Assembly: GCA_963978905.1 (NCBI GenBank)
Contig: OZ022261.1
Location: forward strand, 17,903,582 to 17,967,581
Length of the DNA stretch: 64,000 nt
From: Trichostrongylus colubriformis
Taxonomy: Eukaryota > Nematoda > Chromadorea > Rhabditida > Trichostrongylidae
Direction: 5' to 3'
The stretch's first letter is position 1, and every line of letters begins with the position of its first letter. The notes beneath the pieces were generated by a model. The model saw only the letters and a list, made by a program, of their open reading frames with translations, was not told the origin of the DNA and searched no databases. The position numbers and the translations under genes are program-made. Below are positions 21,880 to 33,904 of this stretch, one piece after another.

Positions 21880-24800
21880 ATGGTAGGACTTTACACGGAC
21901 AGGCTACCGGACTTAAATTGGTTTCTAAATATAGCTGCATCACCATGTTCACCCACTCTGGTCCCGTCAAAAAAGGTTCATTTTCATGCTTTATTCATAA
22001 GACCTGTCAGTGAACCTGATTTGGATGCAATAAACAAATGTCACACGTATGTGCATACAGGAACATCGTTGATCCATTTCAGAAATCTGTTGGTTTCTCA
22101 AGAAAGAGACAACGGCGATCGTGTCAACAACCACAACACGCTGTCGATATGGTAAGTAGAGTTCAACAGCAGTGGATATCATTTCCTGTCTTTCTGTTCA
22201 ATTAGTCTATCGAATATGATTTTTGTAGCCTGCTGGCGAAATCGATTACCATTCGACAAACATGAAACCTCCACTGAGCTATGCTCAGCTTATTATGGAT
22301 GCGATGGCAGATCGTCAGGTAGAGAAAATCACTCTCTCTGAGATCTATGAGTACGCCGTCCGACGATACGCGTACTACAGAACTTCAAAGGGACCATGGA
22401 AGGTGAGCATGATACCTAAGTTTCATTTAATGTATTGATGCAAGCTACGGGCTTTTGAAGGTACTTTTAATGATAATTTTGGCCGGTCGTAAAATATAAA
22501 ATTAAAGATTTTGGGTAGTGCAGTAGAGAAATGTGGACGAAATGGTCGAAAAAGCCCAAAAGAAGGACCTTCTTCCTACCACAATAGCTATCGAAGATGT
22601 GTTTTGCGCCTCTCTATCACTGAAGGGAATGACGCAGACGGCGAGGCGAGCTAACCCATGCCTCGCACCTCACTGCTATTGCCCCGCACCTCACAGTTAC
22701 TCCCACGCACCTCAATGTTACCCCGCCGTCTGCCCAACTGCACCGGAACGCATTCGGGCGAGGAGGCGATAAGAGCGTTTTTCAACATGAGTTTAGCCAC
22801 AGATCTTCCCTATAAATCTCGGCTTTTCAGTGCAGACAAGTGGGCCGGTTCTCATCTCCATTAAAATACTATTGGTGTTTTTATGCCTGTGACTTTCATA
22901 ATACTACACTTTCGTTTTCTCTTTTCTCTATATATCATATTATTATATAATACATTACTTACTTTTATTTACGTATATTTTTTGGTATATGTATACATAC
23001 ATATACTTCATAAGATATTCCTTACTTATTGTGGTTTCCACTTCCAGCCTTAGATTTGCTTTGTAAGGTATGCAGAACAGATTTCATCGAAGTGAAAGCG
23101 TTAGTGCTTGGGGGGCACTTTGACCTGCGGTAAGACCCACCGTAACACTTGCAGTTCGTTAGGTTGCAGTCATTGCACGCACGCCACCTACCTGAGTATT
23201 CCAGTGTGAATTCAGTGTCTTTTTTAGCACGAACACCTCTTTTCTTCCGCTTTCGCCTATCTTCATTTATCCCGTCGGGAGGAGGGAGCCCCCATCCTCC
23301 CGACAGATACTTGGGAGAAAATATGTTCTCAAAGCGCGAACCCATTGGTTGTAGAATGGTATCGGGTGAGGAAAGACAGCACGAAAATGAGTGGCTTCTC
23401 CCATCTACGTGTGCAGCAGTTTTCAATCCTAATCAAGTTTGCCCTAACTTGGAAAAATGGCAGTCACTCCGCACGCCATGCACTTCCGTGGAGCGTTCAA
23501 ATGTGTGCGCCGGGGAAATAATTCAAATAGCAAGGCCCGGAAGAAATCAGCCGCGTTCTGCGGTGCTTGCCTGATCGCTCCAAAAACTCTCCGCATACCT
23601 CCGTCCATCCCCTTCCGTTGCCTGTACTCTTTTGAAACAAACAAAAATGTTCCTACCCATCTTCGATTATTTCGATGCAACTCCTTCCGTGGGTTGAGAT
23701 CACGCTCAAAGTAAAATATTTCAAAAGTACAACCCCAATCCCACTCGGACCATGCGATTCCCTCTATTCGTGACTGGTGTTGGGTCTAACAAAATGGTTT
23801 CCTTAAAAAGGTCGTAAATATGTAGGTGATCATCCTAGTACAGAGAGTACAAAGTATGATGACCACCTCATCGGCCTAGTACTCACTAAGAGAGGAACTC
23901 GATGAGTTCACTCGAGGGATTTTTGAAGAAGGCACGACCTCCCTCCCCTATCACAATTCATTCATGTTTGACCCTGCCTGAGACCCGCAATGCTGCGCGC
24001 CCTCATCTTGGTTGGTTTCCCACCCATATCCAGCCCAACCCGACTTCTCCAGGTTGATCTTAACATAAAATTCGACATGCTTGGTAGTGCAGTAGTAGAG
24101 AACGATTGTATGACGTGATCAAAAGCTTTTTGAATAAGACCATCTCCCTACAACGATCGTTGTAGGAGACGTGCTTTTGCGCCTTTTGCCTTACTGAAGG
24201 GAATGACGCTGCGTTGAGGCCAGCTGAATCAATGTTTCTAGTCTAGAAACCGAACAATTAAACACGCGAACTGCAGGCTTATGTTTACGTGAAAGATTCT
24301 TGGCTCAAGACTCCATTTCAGAACTCTATTCGCCACAATTTATCCTGTAATCAGCTATTCAAGCGGATACCTCGTCAAAATGGAGAAAAAGGAAAGGGCT
24401 CTTATTGGACGCTCAATGACGCCAGGTATAACACTCATTTGAGTTCGGTAGAGCCCTTTCTATACTATTAGACATGTTCAGTGGCACAGCGACGGGCGTT
24501 TCATCGAAGAAAATCCGATCCAAATCCCTCACTGAGGTAATGGTGGAACGTCCTCCAAAACCAACGTCACGTGTCAATACAGCCGTACTCCAGTATATGG
24601 ATTCTATACGGAATCAGCAAAAACCTATCGCTCCTCAGGGTAATTTAATAGTTCAGCGTACTTTCTAATCTAATGCACTTCTTATATTACATTTTCAGCT
24701 GTGACAAACGAATTTCCTGTTATTTTCAAATTTTTTATGCTCGGAATTAATGATTTGTGCACCTTCAGATATTTCCTTGTTTGACGAAGCTGGTTCAGCT

Positions 24801-27800
24801 GTGTGGGATGATCACGTGCTTTTGAACTGTGAGTTGCGGTTTCATAATTCAAACTTAGTGAATTCGGAGCCTTTCGATTGATGGCTTCAGATGAAAACAA
24901 CTCTCCCGCTGGTTCATCTGTGCAAATGGACCTTTCTGAGTCCTCACTTTCTGATGTTGGACTTTCGTCTGATGAGCAAGGAGTTAGCTCGGATTACACC
25001 TGGCAGAGAGATTACTCGTTCTACGATCTCGAAGGTTTGAGCTAAGTTTTCAATAGAGGTTTATTATGAAAAAAATTTCCGTATCAATTCAATCTCAACA
25101 CTTTCGAGTTCGGATTTTGAAAAATTGATTCTTGTTCGCTGCTGATTTTCGTCGCAACGTGCGAAGTGAAGATTGTTGCAAGGGTGCTGAACTGCTGACA
25201 AAAGCTTCAGTCTCGGACTTGACTCAGAGGCTGAAAGCTTGAGAGTAGATGTTGATTTTCGAACTGATCTATGATTCTTGTTCGCCGCTGATATACAGTG
25301 CTCTGCATAATTATACATCCACCTATAAATTGTCCAACAACTCTGTTCGCAGAGTGATTCAAAAAAAGTCTCTAAATGGAAGATGTAGCTAGTGTGGACG
25401 CGCATTCGCGCATCCATAAAAAACTTTAGCCAAGAAACGTAGAAGATTCTTTCCTTAATTTGTTTTGAAAATGGCGCTTATACCATTCTGCAAATTATAC
25501 AACCACTGAACAGATTGACGCATTCGTCAACCGAGAAACAATGATAAAGAGAAAAAAGCTGATTTTGCGATTATTTGGTCCTCCATTGCTTCGAATAGCC
25601 ACAAATTTTGATGATTTGAGTCCATATAAAGATTTTCAGAATGTTTTTAAACCGCATGCTGCCACGCTTCAATGAAAACGTCTTTAAACTCCCTGACTCC
25701 TTCCAATCGGTCTGGTTTCTTTTCCCAATGAAACTCCAGACAATGTTCCATCAGGTAAAGATCGGAGCCGTTCGTCATCCGGGTCAGAAGGTCCATTCGG
25801 TGACGGCTTCACCATGATCGAGTGTTCCAGTTGACATGGGATGGTCCATTAACTTGTATGAAAACAAGATTTTGGTGAAGATTTCGAGACGCATGACAGG
25901 AGAAGGGTACGACGCACAAAGGCTCGGTAATCGGATGGTTCATCCTATCGAGAACGAAACAAAAATTCGAATGATTATTTGTTCCCACACCCTTCTTTGC
26001 AGTTCTTCTTGGAAACTTAAGTTTGTCCCTCTTGCGGTAGCGCCAGTAGCCATCGGGGACGTCATAGCCGAAACCTTTTTCCATCAGACAGAACAATCTG
26101 GAAGAAAAACCGAAGGGGAAAGGTGTACAAAGCTGTGGGAATTTTCGGACAATTCGTCATGGTGTGGGACCAAATGATCATTCGAACTTGTGTTTCGTTC
26201 TCGAAAGGATGAACCATCCGATTACCGGGCTTTTGTGCGCCGTACCCTTCTCCTGTCATGCGTCTCGAAATCTTCACCAAAATCTTGTTTTCATACAAGT
26301 TAATGGACCATCCCATGTCAACTGGAACACTCGATCATGGTGAAGCCGTCACCGAATGGACCTTCTGACCCGGATGACGAACGGCTCCGATCTTTACCTG
26401 ATGGAACATTGTCTGGAGTTTCATTGGGAAAAAAAATCAGACCGACTGGAAGGAGTCAGGGAGTTTAAAGACGTTTTCATTGAAGCGTGGCAGCATGCGG
26501 TCTAAAAACATTCCGAAAATCTTTATATGGACTTAAATCATCAAAATTTGTGGCTATTCGAAGCAATAGAGGACCAAATAATCGCAAAATCAGCTTTTTT
26601 CTCTTTTTCATTGTTTCTCGGTTGACGAATGCGTCAATCTGTTCAGTGGTTGTATAATTTTGCAGAATGGTATAAGCGCCATTTTCAAAACAAATTAAGA
26701 AAAGAATCTCCTACGTTTCTTGGCTAAAGTTTTTTATGGATGCGCGAATGCGCATCCATACTAGCTACATCTTTCACTTAGAAACTTTTTTTTGAATCAC
26801 TCTGCGAACAGAGTTTTTGGACAATTTATAGGTGGATGTATAATTATGCAGAGCACTGTATATATTAGCTATGATAAATATACCGTCGAGACGAATAGTT
26901 AAGGTGAAGGTTTGTCTGGGGGTTGTTATGGATGAACACATGCCTGAAAGAATGAAGTGTGGGTCGAGTCCTGTCCGAGTCTGAAGCTTTTGCTCAACAC
27001 GCACAACACCATGAGCGTGCACTGTGCAGCGCAACAATGGTGCAGTCTGAGCAGTTGTCTAAGGACCTGCTCGTCCCAAAAAAGTAAGCCAGTGAGTGAG
27101 TAAGCCATTATCATGTAGTGTTCCCTTGAATGCGATTTCGTCCTGACAAAGGCTTGCAAGGGCCAAGTAGTGTACAATTCAATTTTTTCGTCGTCACAAC
27201 CGTCGGAGGGGTGGGGGACCTAGTTGTCCTGTGCGGGCACTGATGCAGAAGTGGGTTTCTGACCTTGCTCAAGAGACGGCTCCATTTATTACGTCACCTC
27301 AAAACTTTGTATTTTCACCACAACCGTTAGGTATTCGGGAGTGACCAAGATTTTGATAGGTGTTAGCTTTGATGGGTATAAAAACTATATTACAGCTCAC
27401 TGGATCACAGTGTTAAAGTCCCTAGATTCGGATTGCTCTACCTATTCCTTCTGAGCAACCCAGGGACGATGGTAGTTTTCAAAGATCTAGTGAAGATTGG
27501 ATCCGTATCGTACAAAGTATTAAGTTGAGCATTATCTTGTCCCGAAGCCTCATGTTGATCTAAATTGAACAAACAAATTGAACAATGTGAGACTTGTTGT
27601 ACTTGTAGTTGTAGTGGCATGAGTCACTTGATACTTTCAATGAGTAGTGAGCAAGTCTCACATTGTTCAATACAATTCAAAGTATTAAGTGTTTAATGCC
27701 ACTACACCACCACCCCCTGGCCTTATTACTGTGTAACCAGTGAAAATATGCGGTAAAAAAGGGTAAAACTGAAAATCGTTCAGATGTATGAAGCTCTTCA

Positions 27801-27954
27801 TTTTATTTTAGTCCTACCTCCAGTACCATTCGTTGGCCAGTTCGAAGAATTTCACTGTGATAACCTCGATATCGATCCAAACACACCTCCACAATGGCAG
27901 GACGTCGATCAGTACTATGATGAACTCATGCGACTGGAAGGCGAAGAGCACTAA
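21880..27954 (+). CDS. fkh-8: Forkhead transcription factor, FoxJ1/FKH-8-like
   Basis: This encodes a nuclear DNA-binding protein; FoxJ1-class factors drive cilium genes, and in nematodes FKH-8 does so in ciliated sensory neurons (family knowledge). I assemble eight exons: 21880-21975, 22083-22151, 22229-22402, 24322-24425, 24482-24639, 24769-24828, 24891-25034 and 27812-27954. All junctions keep phase, giving about 315 residues. Residues ~4-15 ([12 protein letters not shown]) resemble the FoxJ1 SLTSLQWL motif. Residues 38-45 are basic (RKRQRR). The forkhead domain runs from ~68 ([18 protein letters not shown]) to ~147, with recognition helix NSIRHNLS at 114-121, then GKGSYWTLN. The C-terminal part is acidic. 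FoxJ1 also has a (V/I)DY..N..KPP.SYA context. Introns 3 and 7 are swollen by repeats. The exact paralogue and the 5' end are inference; the forkhead identity is firm. Confidence 0.85.
22480..22790 (+). repeat. Dispersed repeat in forkhead intron 3
   Basis: This shares phrases in order with 24055-24240 (GGTAGTGCAGTAGAGAA, GAAGGGAATGACGC) and with 9300-9430 (ATAATTTTGGCC). It ends in a C-rich segment with a CGCACCTCA motif repeated three times at 22667-22712. It is non-coding. Confidence 0.5.
23060..23730 (+). repeat. Dispersed repeat R3 in forkhead intron 3
   Basis: The segment beginning near GCGGTAAGACCCACCGTAAC (23127) parallels 51010 (ACGGTAAGAGCTACCGTGAC) and 63170. It includes the shared GCAGTTCGTTAGGTT phrase. 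It is probably an interspersed repeat inserted between forkhead exons 3 and 4. Open frames over it are unlikely to be real. Confidence 0.4.
24055..24240 (+). repeat. Second dispersed repeat copy in forkhead intron 3
   Basis: This is a diverged copy of the 22480-22650 repeat in the same orientation, ending about 80 bp before exon 4. It contains a perfect short palindrome, CTACAACGATCGTTGTAG, at about 24153-24170. Confidence 0.45.
25296..26858. mobile_element. Tc1-derived giant palindrome in forkhead intron 7
   Basis: The 1563-bp element starts CAGTGCTCTGCATAATTATA, ends with the reverse complement, and is flanked by TA (25294-25295, 26859-26860). Its two arms (about 25296-25993 and 26161-26858, ~700 bp each) are almost identical. 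Each arm carries the C-terminal part of a Tc1-like transposase reading towards its outer end. On the minus strand, spacer plus left arm give LSDGKRF, then DVPDGYWRY, then [20 protein letters not shown]. The + strand right arm repeats the last part. The structure is therefore two inverted copies of the 3' portion of one Tc1-family element that still carry a terminal repeat at each end. No intact transposase is present. Confidence 0.88.
26866..27010 (+). repeat. tRNA-like SINE-type repeat, copy 1
   Basis: This is similar in the same orientation to 53710-53860. Shared features are TAAATATACC, AGTTAAGGTGAA, GGATNANCACAT and a box-B-like GTCGAGTCCTGTCC, with CTTTTGCTCAAC downstream. The TGG-ATTAGCAC and CGAGTCCCG spacing in the second copy recalls Pol III A and B boxes, so a tRNA-derived SINE is plausible. 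No RNA fold was computed. Confidence 0.4.
27571..27682. repeat. Small inverted repeat in forkhead intron 7
   Basis: TTGAACAATGTGAGACTTG near 27576 recurs inverted as CAAGTCTCACATTGTTCAA near 27652. The arms are about 19 bp with a ~60-bp loop. Confidence 0.6.
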
Positions 27955-29110
27955 TGCTGTAGCATGGATCACTTTATTATGCTATGTATGTATGTTTGAC
28001 CTAGGTGTATGCTACCGCGGTATCAACTTTTTCGTCATATTCTGTTACTACCTTCCCTTGTACGTCTAGTCATCTCCTGTGCCAGAACATTTCGGTTTCT
28101 TTCATTCGTCCGTATTACATACAACTGATATCATTGAAAATCGTGGCTATTGTCTGTTCATAATTCTTGATGTCACATGATAAAAGCGCTTCTTTCGTGC
28201 TATCCATCATTTCTTACAAAGTTGGTTCGAAGCGAGCGAGTTAAGAGCTAGTAAATACCACCAAAATCATCGAAGAAAACCTTTTTGAATCAACAGCATG
28301 CCCCACCCACACGTTCAATTCTGAACTCGCCCTGGAGTACGCTGCATGTGCATCCTGTGAGCAGTTGAGCCTAAATGAAGGGTGAGCCTCAAGACACCAC
28401 TGATTGTTCAGGTTAGGAACAGAAGTGACAGTCTCACCTCTCGGCGCGAAATCAATTCACGGCAGGACCACCAAGGCACTGCGGTGGTGCAGTGAGCCGC
28501 TAGGAGTGTCCTACTGCACACCTGAAATGTAGCATACGAGATATGGCGATAACAAATAAACAAAAATGTGTGAAACCACCAAGAAAGTGTAAATTAGACT
28601 TCTGTGTTTGTGACCATTTTTGGCATTGCAGGAGTTCACGTGAGGACGAGGTTGGCATAGAAGCCCAAGAACAGACAAAGGAAGTGTGACGACAGGTGGG
28701 CCACTAGCAAACGCATCCTTCATTTGTTCACCACTTCCGCAGAGTGATCGTACCATCGTGTCTACGGTTCCTTACGCCACGCACTATATCACACTAAGCA
28801 TTGCAAACTAATCAAACTAGATTCGCCATGCTGTTTGACAATGCCCGTTGATCAATGGTGGCTTCAAAATGAATAGCTTAACAGCTCCAACGGAAATTTG
28901 GACGACCGTTAACCTCTTAACAATCTCCTAATACCCTTGCTTCTCTACTTCTGAAGACGCACAGCACATGTGAAATGTAGGTTGATGAATGTCTTCCCGA
29001 GCCATCTCCGGTATAAATATCATTACAGGGGCAATATAACCTGACATTCTTTCCTTGTTGGCACTTCAGACAAAAGTTTGGACGATCATCACCTCAACGG
29101 TAAAATTTCT
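27955..29110. other. No gene recognised
   Basis: This is the sequence downstream of the forkhead stop codon. No clear AATAAA was found in the first 150 bp. Only short unremarkable open frames are present. Confidence 0.4.
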
Positions 29111-29114
29111 GTGG

Positions 29115-29300
29115 AAACTCAAATTGTGTGTCGTAGTAAGCTTGAGGGTGAGCTTACTACGACACACAATTCAATCGACTGTGACACAGGGTGGTCCCGA
29201 GATGGAGGCCTGCTCCTTCCGTGTGTACTGAAACCCCCAAAAAGCGAGGGAAACCGGGGGAATAGGGGGGGGGGGCAGTGGTCATAGACTCACTCTTGTT
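29115..29300 (+). repeat. Repeat with perfect hairpin (R4 copy 1)
   Basis: A ~21-bp arm (ATTGTGTGTCGTAGTAAGCT) is followed after 8 bases by its exact complement. ATTCAATCGACTGTGACAC and a G-rich segment come next. The part after the hairpin is shared with 31365-31500. Confidence 0.6.
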
Positions 29301-29849
29301 TCCTCAGAGCGCGTTTATTCTGTGCGCCGACTGGGCGTGGCTGCGTTCACAGGCAACAAGGCAGGGTGTTACAGGGGGAGACGCAGACGCCCAGCCACGC
29401 CCTGTTGCCGCTCAGCAAAGTATGAAAGCGGCCTAACCGTGCGGAAGCGAGTTTTTGTTTTCGTCCACTTGGTCATACGTCTCATACCCTCACCCGCCTC
29501 TTCACAAGAGAAACGTCAGCACGTGGTGCAACGGCTGCTATGGAAGAACTGAGAGAGAGAACCCCGAGTTTCAAGAACACACCGAAGAGCGAGCGATTTT
29601 GTTTTTGTCGTAAGTTTTATTCATACCACTCAATCCGATTCCTCTCTTCGAGAGAAGCTCACGTCATAGCTGCACCTTTCATCCCATTTTTTCCCTTCTC
29701 CATTCTCCGTTCTCTTTTTCTTTCTGCTTCCGTTCAAGGGCTTTACTTCAAAACGAAACATAGAAGACAAGAAAGTTAGTTAAAGTCCTCAAGCACAATA
29801 GGCAAATAGTTCAAAACTGTCTGCGGAAGCCTTGAAAGGCGCCTAAACT
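29301..29849. other. No gene recognised; local inverted repeat
   Basis: GACTGGGCGTGGCTGCG near 29328 pairs with CGCAGACGCCCAGCC near 29381, a short GC-rich palindrome. The remainder has only short open frames. Confidence 0.4.
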
Positions 29850-30570
29850 AAACAAAAGAAAACGCGCTCACTTTATTCTAGGCTTCGGTAGCACTACTGG
29901 TAACCCAACCGACACCAGCTGGACGCATGGAGGCCGCAAAACGCCTGAAAGGTTGAACAACATAACAGAAGATCCACGAAACCATGAAAAATTTGGCTGA
30001 AGTGGGACCATATTTCGAAGGGGGGGGGGAGGGAAGAAACCGAAGAAGAGTATATCATAGAAGTGGAGACAGCTACAGACTAATCACAAAGGCGAACACC
30101 CAGGTAACTCTACTAAACAGGGACTAGTGTTCATTAAAAAACAAGCCATACGGATTCCATATCCGAAGAAACCAGCCGCTCCATAGATCCTCTCAGGTTG
30201 TGTCCAGTTATGGGAAATGAGGGCAGCATGATGAGGCTCCCGCTAGCATCGCGCCTCATCGCCACGAAGTTCGGTTACATAATATCGGGAAACCTCCAAT
30301 GATGATTTAGACGAACCAATAACGATAGCACTAAGCACGGATGACGAGAAGTGAATGGGAAACTACAGGACACTGAAGTCGCTAGGGAGCAAGAATATAC
30401 AGGCACACAGAAAACAAGAAGGGAGGAGACAAATCGTCGAGTCCTGAAGAATTTCCATGAAATAATGCTGAAAGAAGAAGACGGCCATTGCGTAAGGTTA
30501 CCGCACAAGGGAAAAACACGGAGCATTACCCGACAATGGGAGAGGGGCTCTAGTCAGGATTGACCTTTCA
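29850..30570 (+). pseudogene. Possible BEL/Pao pol relic (protease-linker)
   Basis: Scattered in several frames are motifs that resemble the BEL/Pao polyprotein between protease and reverse transcriptase. RLPLASRLIATKFGYIISG lies near 30235-30291, like the family's LP..R.I.TKFG...SG. VLKNFHEIMLKEEDGHCVRL lies near 30440-30500, like its F.E.....DG.Y.V.LP segment. Frames are broken and no RT palm motif is visible. The assignment rests on these two motifs only. Confidence 0.35.
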
Positions 30571-31362
30571 CACATCCTACCTCTCACTCTCGCTAGTAAC
30601 CCTGCATACCTTCTATGACTGAACCTCCTTAAGTACTTTCACTGACAGTTCACGTTACTTTTTAAGACCCTCAGCTCGAGAAATATAAAGCTTTGAAATG
30701 ATTTGCAATTGCACGAAGAGTAATTTCTGTCCTAAAACACCTCTATTCTTTAACACTGTCCAACTGTACCCCATAAACGTTTAATAAAGTTCCACTATGC
30801 CATATGCTTGCTCCTCAACCATTCTACGCAGAGCTTCATCATGGAGCCCTCACAACTACACCTTCGCTCTATTCATCTCTACCATTTACGCTTTCACCGA
30901 TTTCATCTGCACTTCTCCTCCTTGTCCTTACTTCATCTTTCTTTTTCAAAGCCTGTAACCAAATAACATCAACCTCTCCATGCCTGACCAAACTGTACCG
31001 TCATTTATCCTTCCTACAACTAGAAACCCTCCCAAGTGCTTCGTAATTGTTGAACCTTCAAAGACGAACGATCTACAGTGAAGAACAAGGAAGGGAAAGG
31101 AGTAAGCAAAAAGGTACGTATTTTGCGAAACTACAAGACGTGTCGGACAACTGCCCTCAAGTACGCAAAACTGAAAGAAGGGAACGATTGAGAGCTAAGG
31201 GATGTACTGGTTCTGCTCGAAGAGACATCAAGGAACATACTCAATAGAAAGCAGTGTGCATAACACTAGGCCAATCACCACGAAGCGATGTATCGTCTAC
31301 CGAAGAAAGAAGGATCTGTCTGAAAAAAGATAAAGGCATTAGAGCTAGCCATGCCCGGCGGC
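30571..31362. other. No gene recognised
   Basis: Open frames of 60-80 codons occur (for example 31047-31247, strongly basic), but without motifs or splice structure. They may be retroelement debris continuing from the left. Confidence 0.35.
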
Positions 31363-31510
31363 GCGTGTGTCGCAGTAAGCATGAAGGTGAGTTCCTCAAT
31401 TGACTGTGACACGAGGCGGTCTCAAGACGGACACGCTCCTCTGAGTACTCGAGCCCTTGAAAGGGCGGAGGCCAGGGAAATCGGAGGAAGAGATGACCAA
31501 GGAACTCATT
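31363..31510 (+). repeat. R4 repeat copy 2
   Basis: This shares GTGTCGCAGTAAGC, TCAATTGACTGTGACAC and GGTCTCAAGACGGA-type phrases with 29124-29220. The hairpin arm is present once only. Confidence 0.5.
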
Positions 31511-32151
31511 ACTGGTTTCGTCACTGGTCTCGGAGAGTCACCATCAACCAGCCAACACAACGTTAGTGAAATACGTTTCGTTTGAGAGGAATATGGCCCC
31601 AGAGCCAGACCAGCATCTAACTCATTTGTCGTTTATTTGTGGTAGTCAAAGTGGGACTAGCCTCCATTAATTCTTCGACATTTTTCTCACCAAAGAGGAG
31701 GAGGATTCTAATCAATTCAACAGCTTTCCCTTCTATGGAGGTGCAGTGTAAAGTTGGTGACGACAGCTCATTTCGGGAGCTCCTGTTTTATTTGCTGACT
31801 TCTGCTCGGTTCGATACGACAACACGACTGTCGTCATATCCTGCCGACCATATTCCTGTAGTGTCGTAGTATATCTAATCATCTGACGTTGCAAGTATCG
31901 ATCGAACCATCATGTCAGTAGAGGTTGAAACACCGATTACGGTGGTTGGCCTTTCCCTGAAATTGAGCGATTAAAGCTTTGAACACTGAACCACCCCTCC
32001 ACCAGAGCGACGTCAGCGCAAACAACTGCTAGAGATTATCCGTAGAGTGGAAACACCCACTAGGGTAATTGGTGAGACATCAGTGATTTTGTCAAATCAA
32101 GGGAATGTATTCCTGGGAACTCTTCCGTGACTTGTCACACCTAGTAATGAC
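31511..32151. other. No gene recognised
   Basis: I see only short open frames and no repeats that I could pair within the window. Confidence 0.35.
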
Positions 32152-33382
32152 AGCTGGTGTGCTAACAAGGGAGGGTCATCAGGTCAGTCCGGCCTTTTGC
32201 GATGGGATGTATACCACTGTACTCGTCTTGGGACGAGAAACTCAAATCTGCCTTCCAAATTTGCGAAACGATTCTGTGAGCAAAGTTATGAAGGGTAGTC
32301 TCTCGACATGGTCGACTCTCTCTCTCGCATGTTCGCATGAGTGGACGTGGAATGGTAGCACAGCAACGTGAGTTGTGGTGTACTGGATACGATTGTTGTT
32401 TCACAGGAGATGGGTCGCAGGTTTGGATCCTTTGTGCGACTGCTCCTTTGCTTTTTCTCCCTTCAGCTCATATGAACCCAGAAAGTGCGTATTAGTAAGT
32501 ATTTGAAAGGTTTACCTCTTCATTCAACATCAAGAGGGGACAAAATTCCACGTTTCCTGATTTATGCATTTTTTCAAGACTTTCATTTATAGAGGGCATG
32601 TGGTACGTTATATCCTGTAGACTTGAACAGAGCGTACAGTTGTACAAATAAGTATGTGGTATAAGGTGACGTAGCGTTGTCTAGCAGAGAAAAACAGTAG
32701 TTTCTCTCATACTCAATCCCAATGTTCTGCCCAAAGCTAGTATTGGCACCTCTTCAATATTGTTTCCCATCTGAAGTGGTTGAGGGCTCCGACTGCTGTG
32801 TGTGTGGAAATTTTTTCTTTATTCGTTGTGCACACTGTGAGAGATTGTACTGTTTCGCCCACTTTGTGCAGGAATACCACATGTGTTCGTAAATTACTGG
32901 TTTTCTAATATTCTTGTATCTCCTATTCACCATATGCCCTCTATAAATGAAAGTCTTGAAAAAATGCATAAATCAGGAAACGTGAAATTTTGTCCCCTCT
33001 TGATGTTGAATGAAGAGGTGAACCTTTCAAATACTTACTAATACGCACTTTCTGGGTTCATATGAGCTGAAGGGAGAAAAAGCAAAAGAGCAGTCGCACA
33101 AAGGATCCGAACTTCCGACCCATCTCCTGTGAAACAACCATCGTATCCAGTACACCACAACTCACCTTGCTGTGCTAGCATTCCACGTCCACTCATGCGA
33201 ACATGCGAGAGAGAGAGAGTCGACCATGTCGGGAGACTACCCTTCATAACTTTGCTCACAGAATCATTTCGCAAATTTGGAAGGCAGATTTGAGTTTCTC
33301 GTCCCAAGACGAGTACAGTGGTATACATCCCATCGCAAAAGGCCGGACTGACCTGATGACCCTCCCTTGTAAGCCAGTGATG
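32152..33382. repeat. Foldback element with ~450-bp arms
   Basis: The arms at about 32152-32604 and 32929-33382 are inverted copies with very high identity by eye; differences are single bases such as GATTGTTGTT against GATGGTTGTT. The spacer is ~325 bp. Within each arm a tRNA-like segment reads GGTGTACTGGATACGAT, then about 25 bases later AGTTCGGATCC (minus strand of the right arm). The apparent open frames on opposite strands (32105-32371 and 33038-33403) are the same sequence read twice, so I do not call a gene. Confidence 0.82.
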
Positions 33383-33904
33383 GGCAAGGAAAACCGCCTC
33401 CAACTCTTGAATTCAGGCTTTAATAAAATGCACGATAGGGCACGCAAATTCATAATCAGTTCATTAAATTGGCCTCACCACGACTTCCTTGTCCCACGTC
33501 AATTCGCTACCCCCTCCTTGCTACCGTGGCCCCATTTGGCTGTCCTATCGCACATCCCTCCATTAGTTATCATTGATTTTTATTACCGCACCAATACGAG
33601 AATGCTTCCAGGGGGAGAACTAGAAAGGAAGGTGGGAAAAAGAGGGTAAAGCGATTGACAAGCGACAGCAATGCAAAAGCTGACACTACCGCATTAAGGC
33701 TGAGTATCCACTGGATGGGCACTTGGACAGGTGTGTGCCATTGGGGCAGAAATTCGCGTGGACGCGTATAGCGCGCGGTGCGATGAGTGCCAGCTAGGGG
33801 CGCAGTATCAAATGAGTCCTAAAACAACACATTCGAAATTAGGCGCACAACACCATCATTGTTTTGTGGCCGGGGTGAAGCGCAACTGCATGTGATACAC
33901 AGGT
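33383..33904. other. No gene recognised
   Basis: This is the sequence between the foldback and the outer edge of the gypsy 3' LTR. I saw no feature and no target-site duplication that matches the right flank of the gypsy element. Confidence 0.35.

Noticed and set aside
24640..24768. Extra forkhead exon after the TTACATTTTCAG acceptor near 24700
   Set aside because: The frame is open, but the phase does not allow joining to the next exon; the simpler model with an intron at 24640-24768 keeps phase at every junction.
32105..33403. Similar ORFs on opposite strands (32105-32371 and 33038-33403) that look like a duplicated gene
   Set aside because: They are the same sequence in the two arms of a foldback repeat, with no splice structure or family motif.
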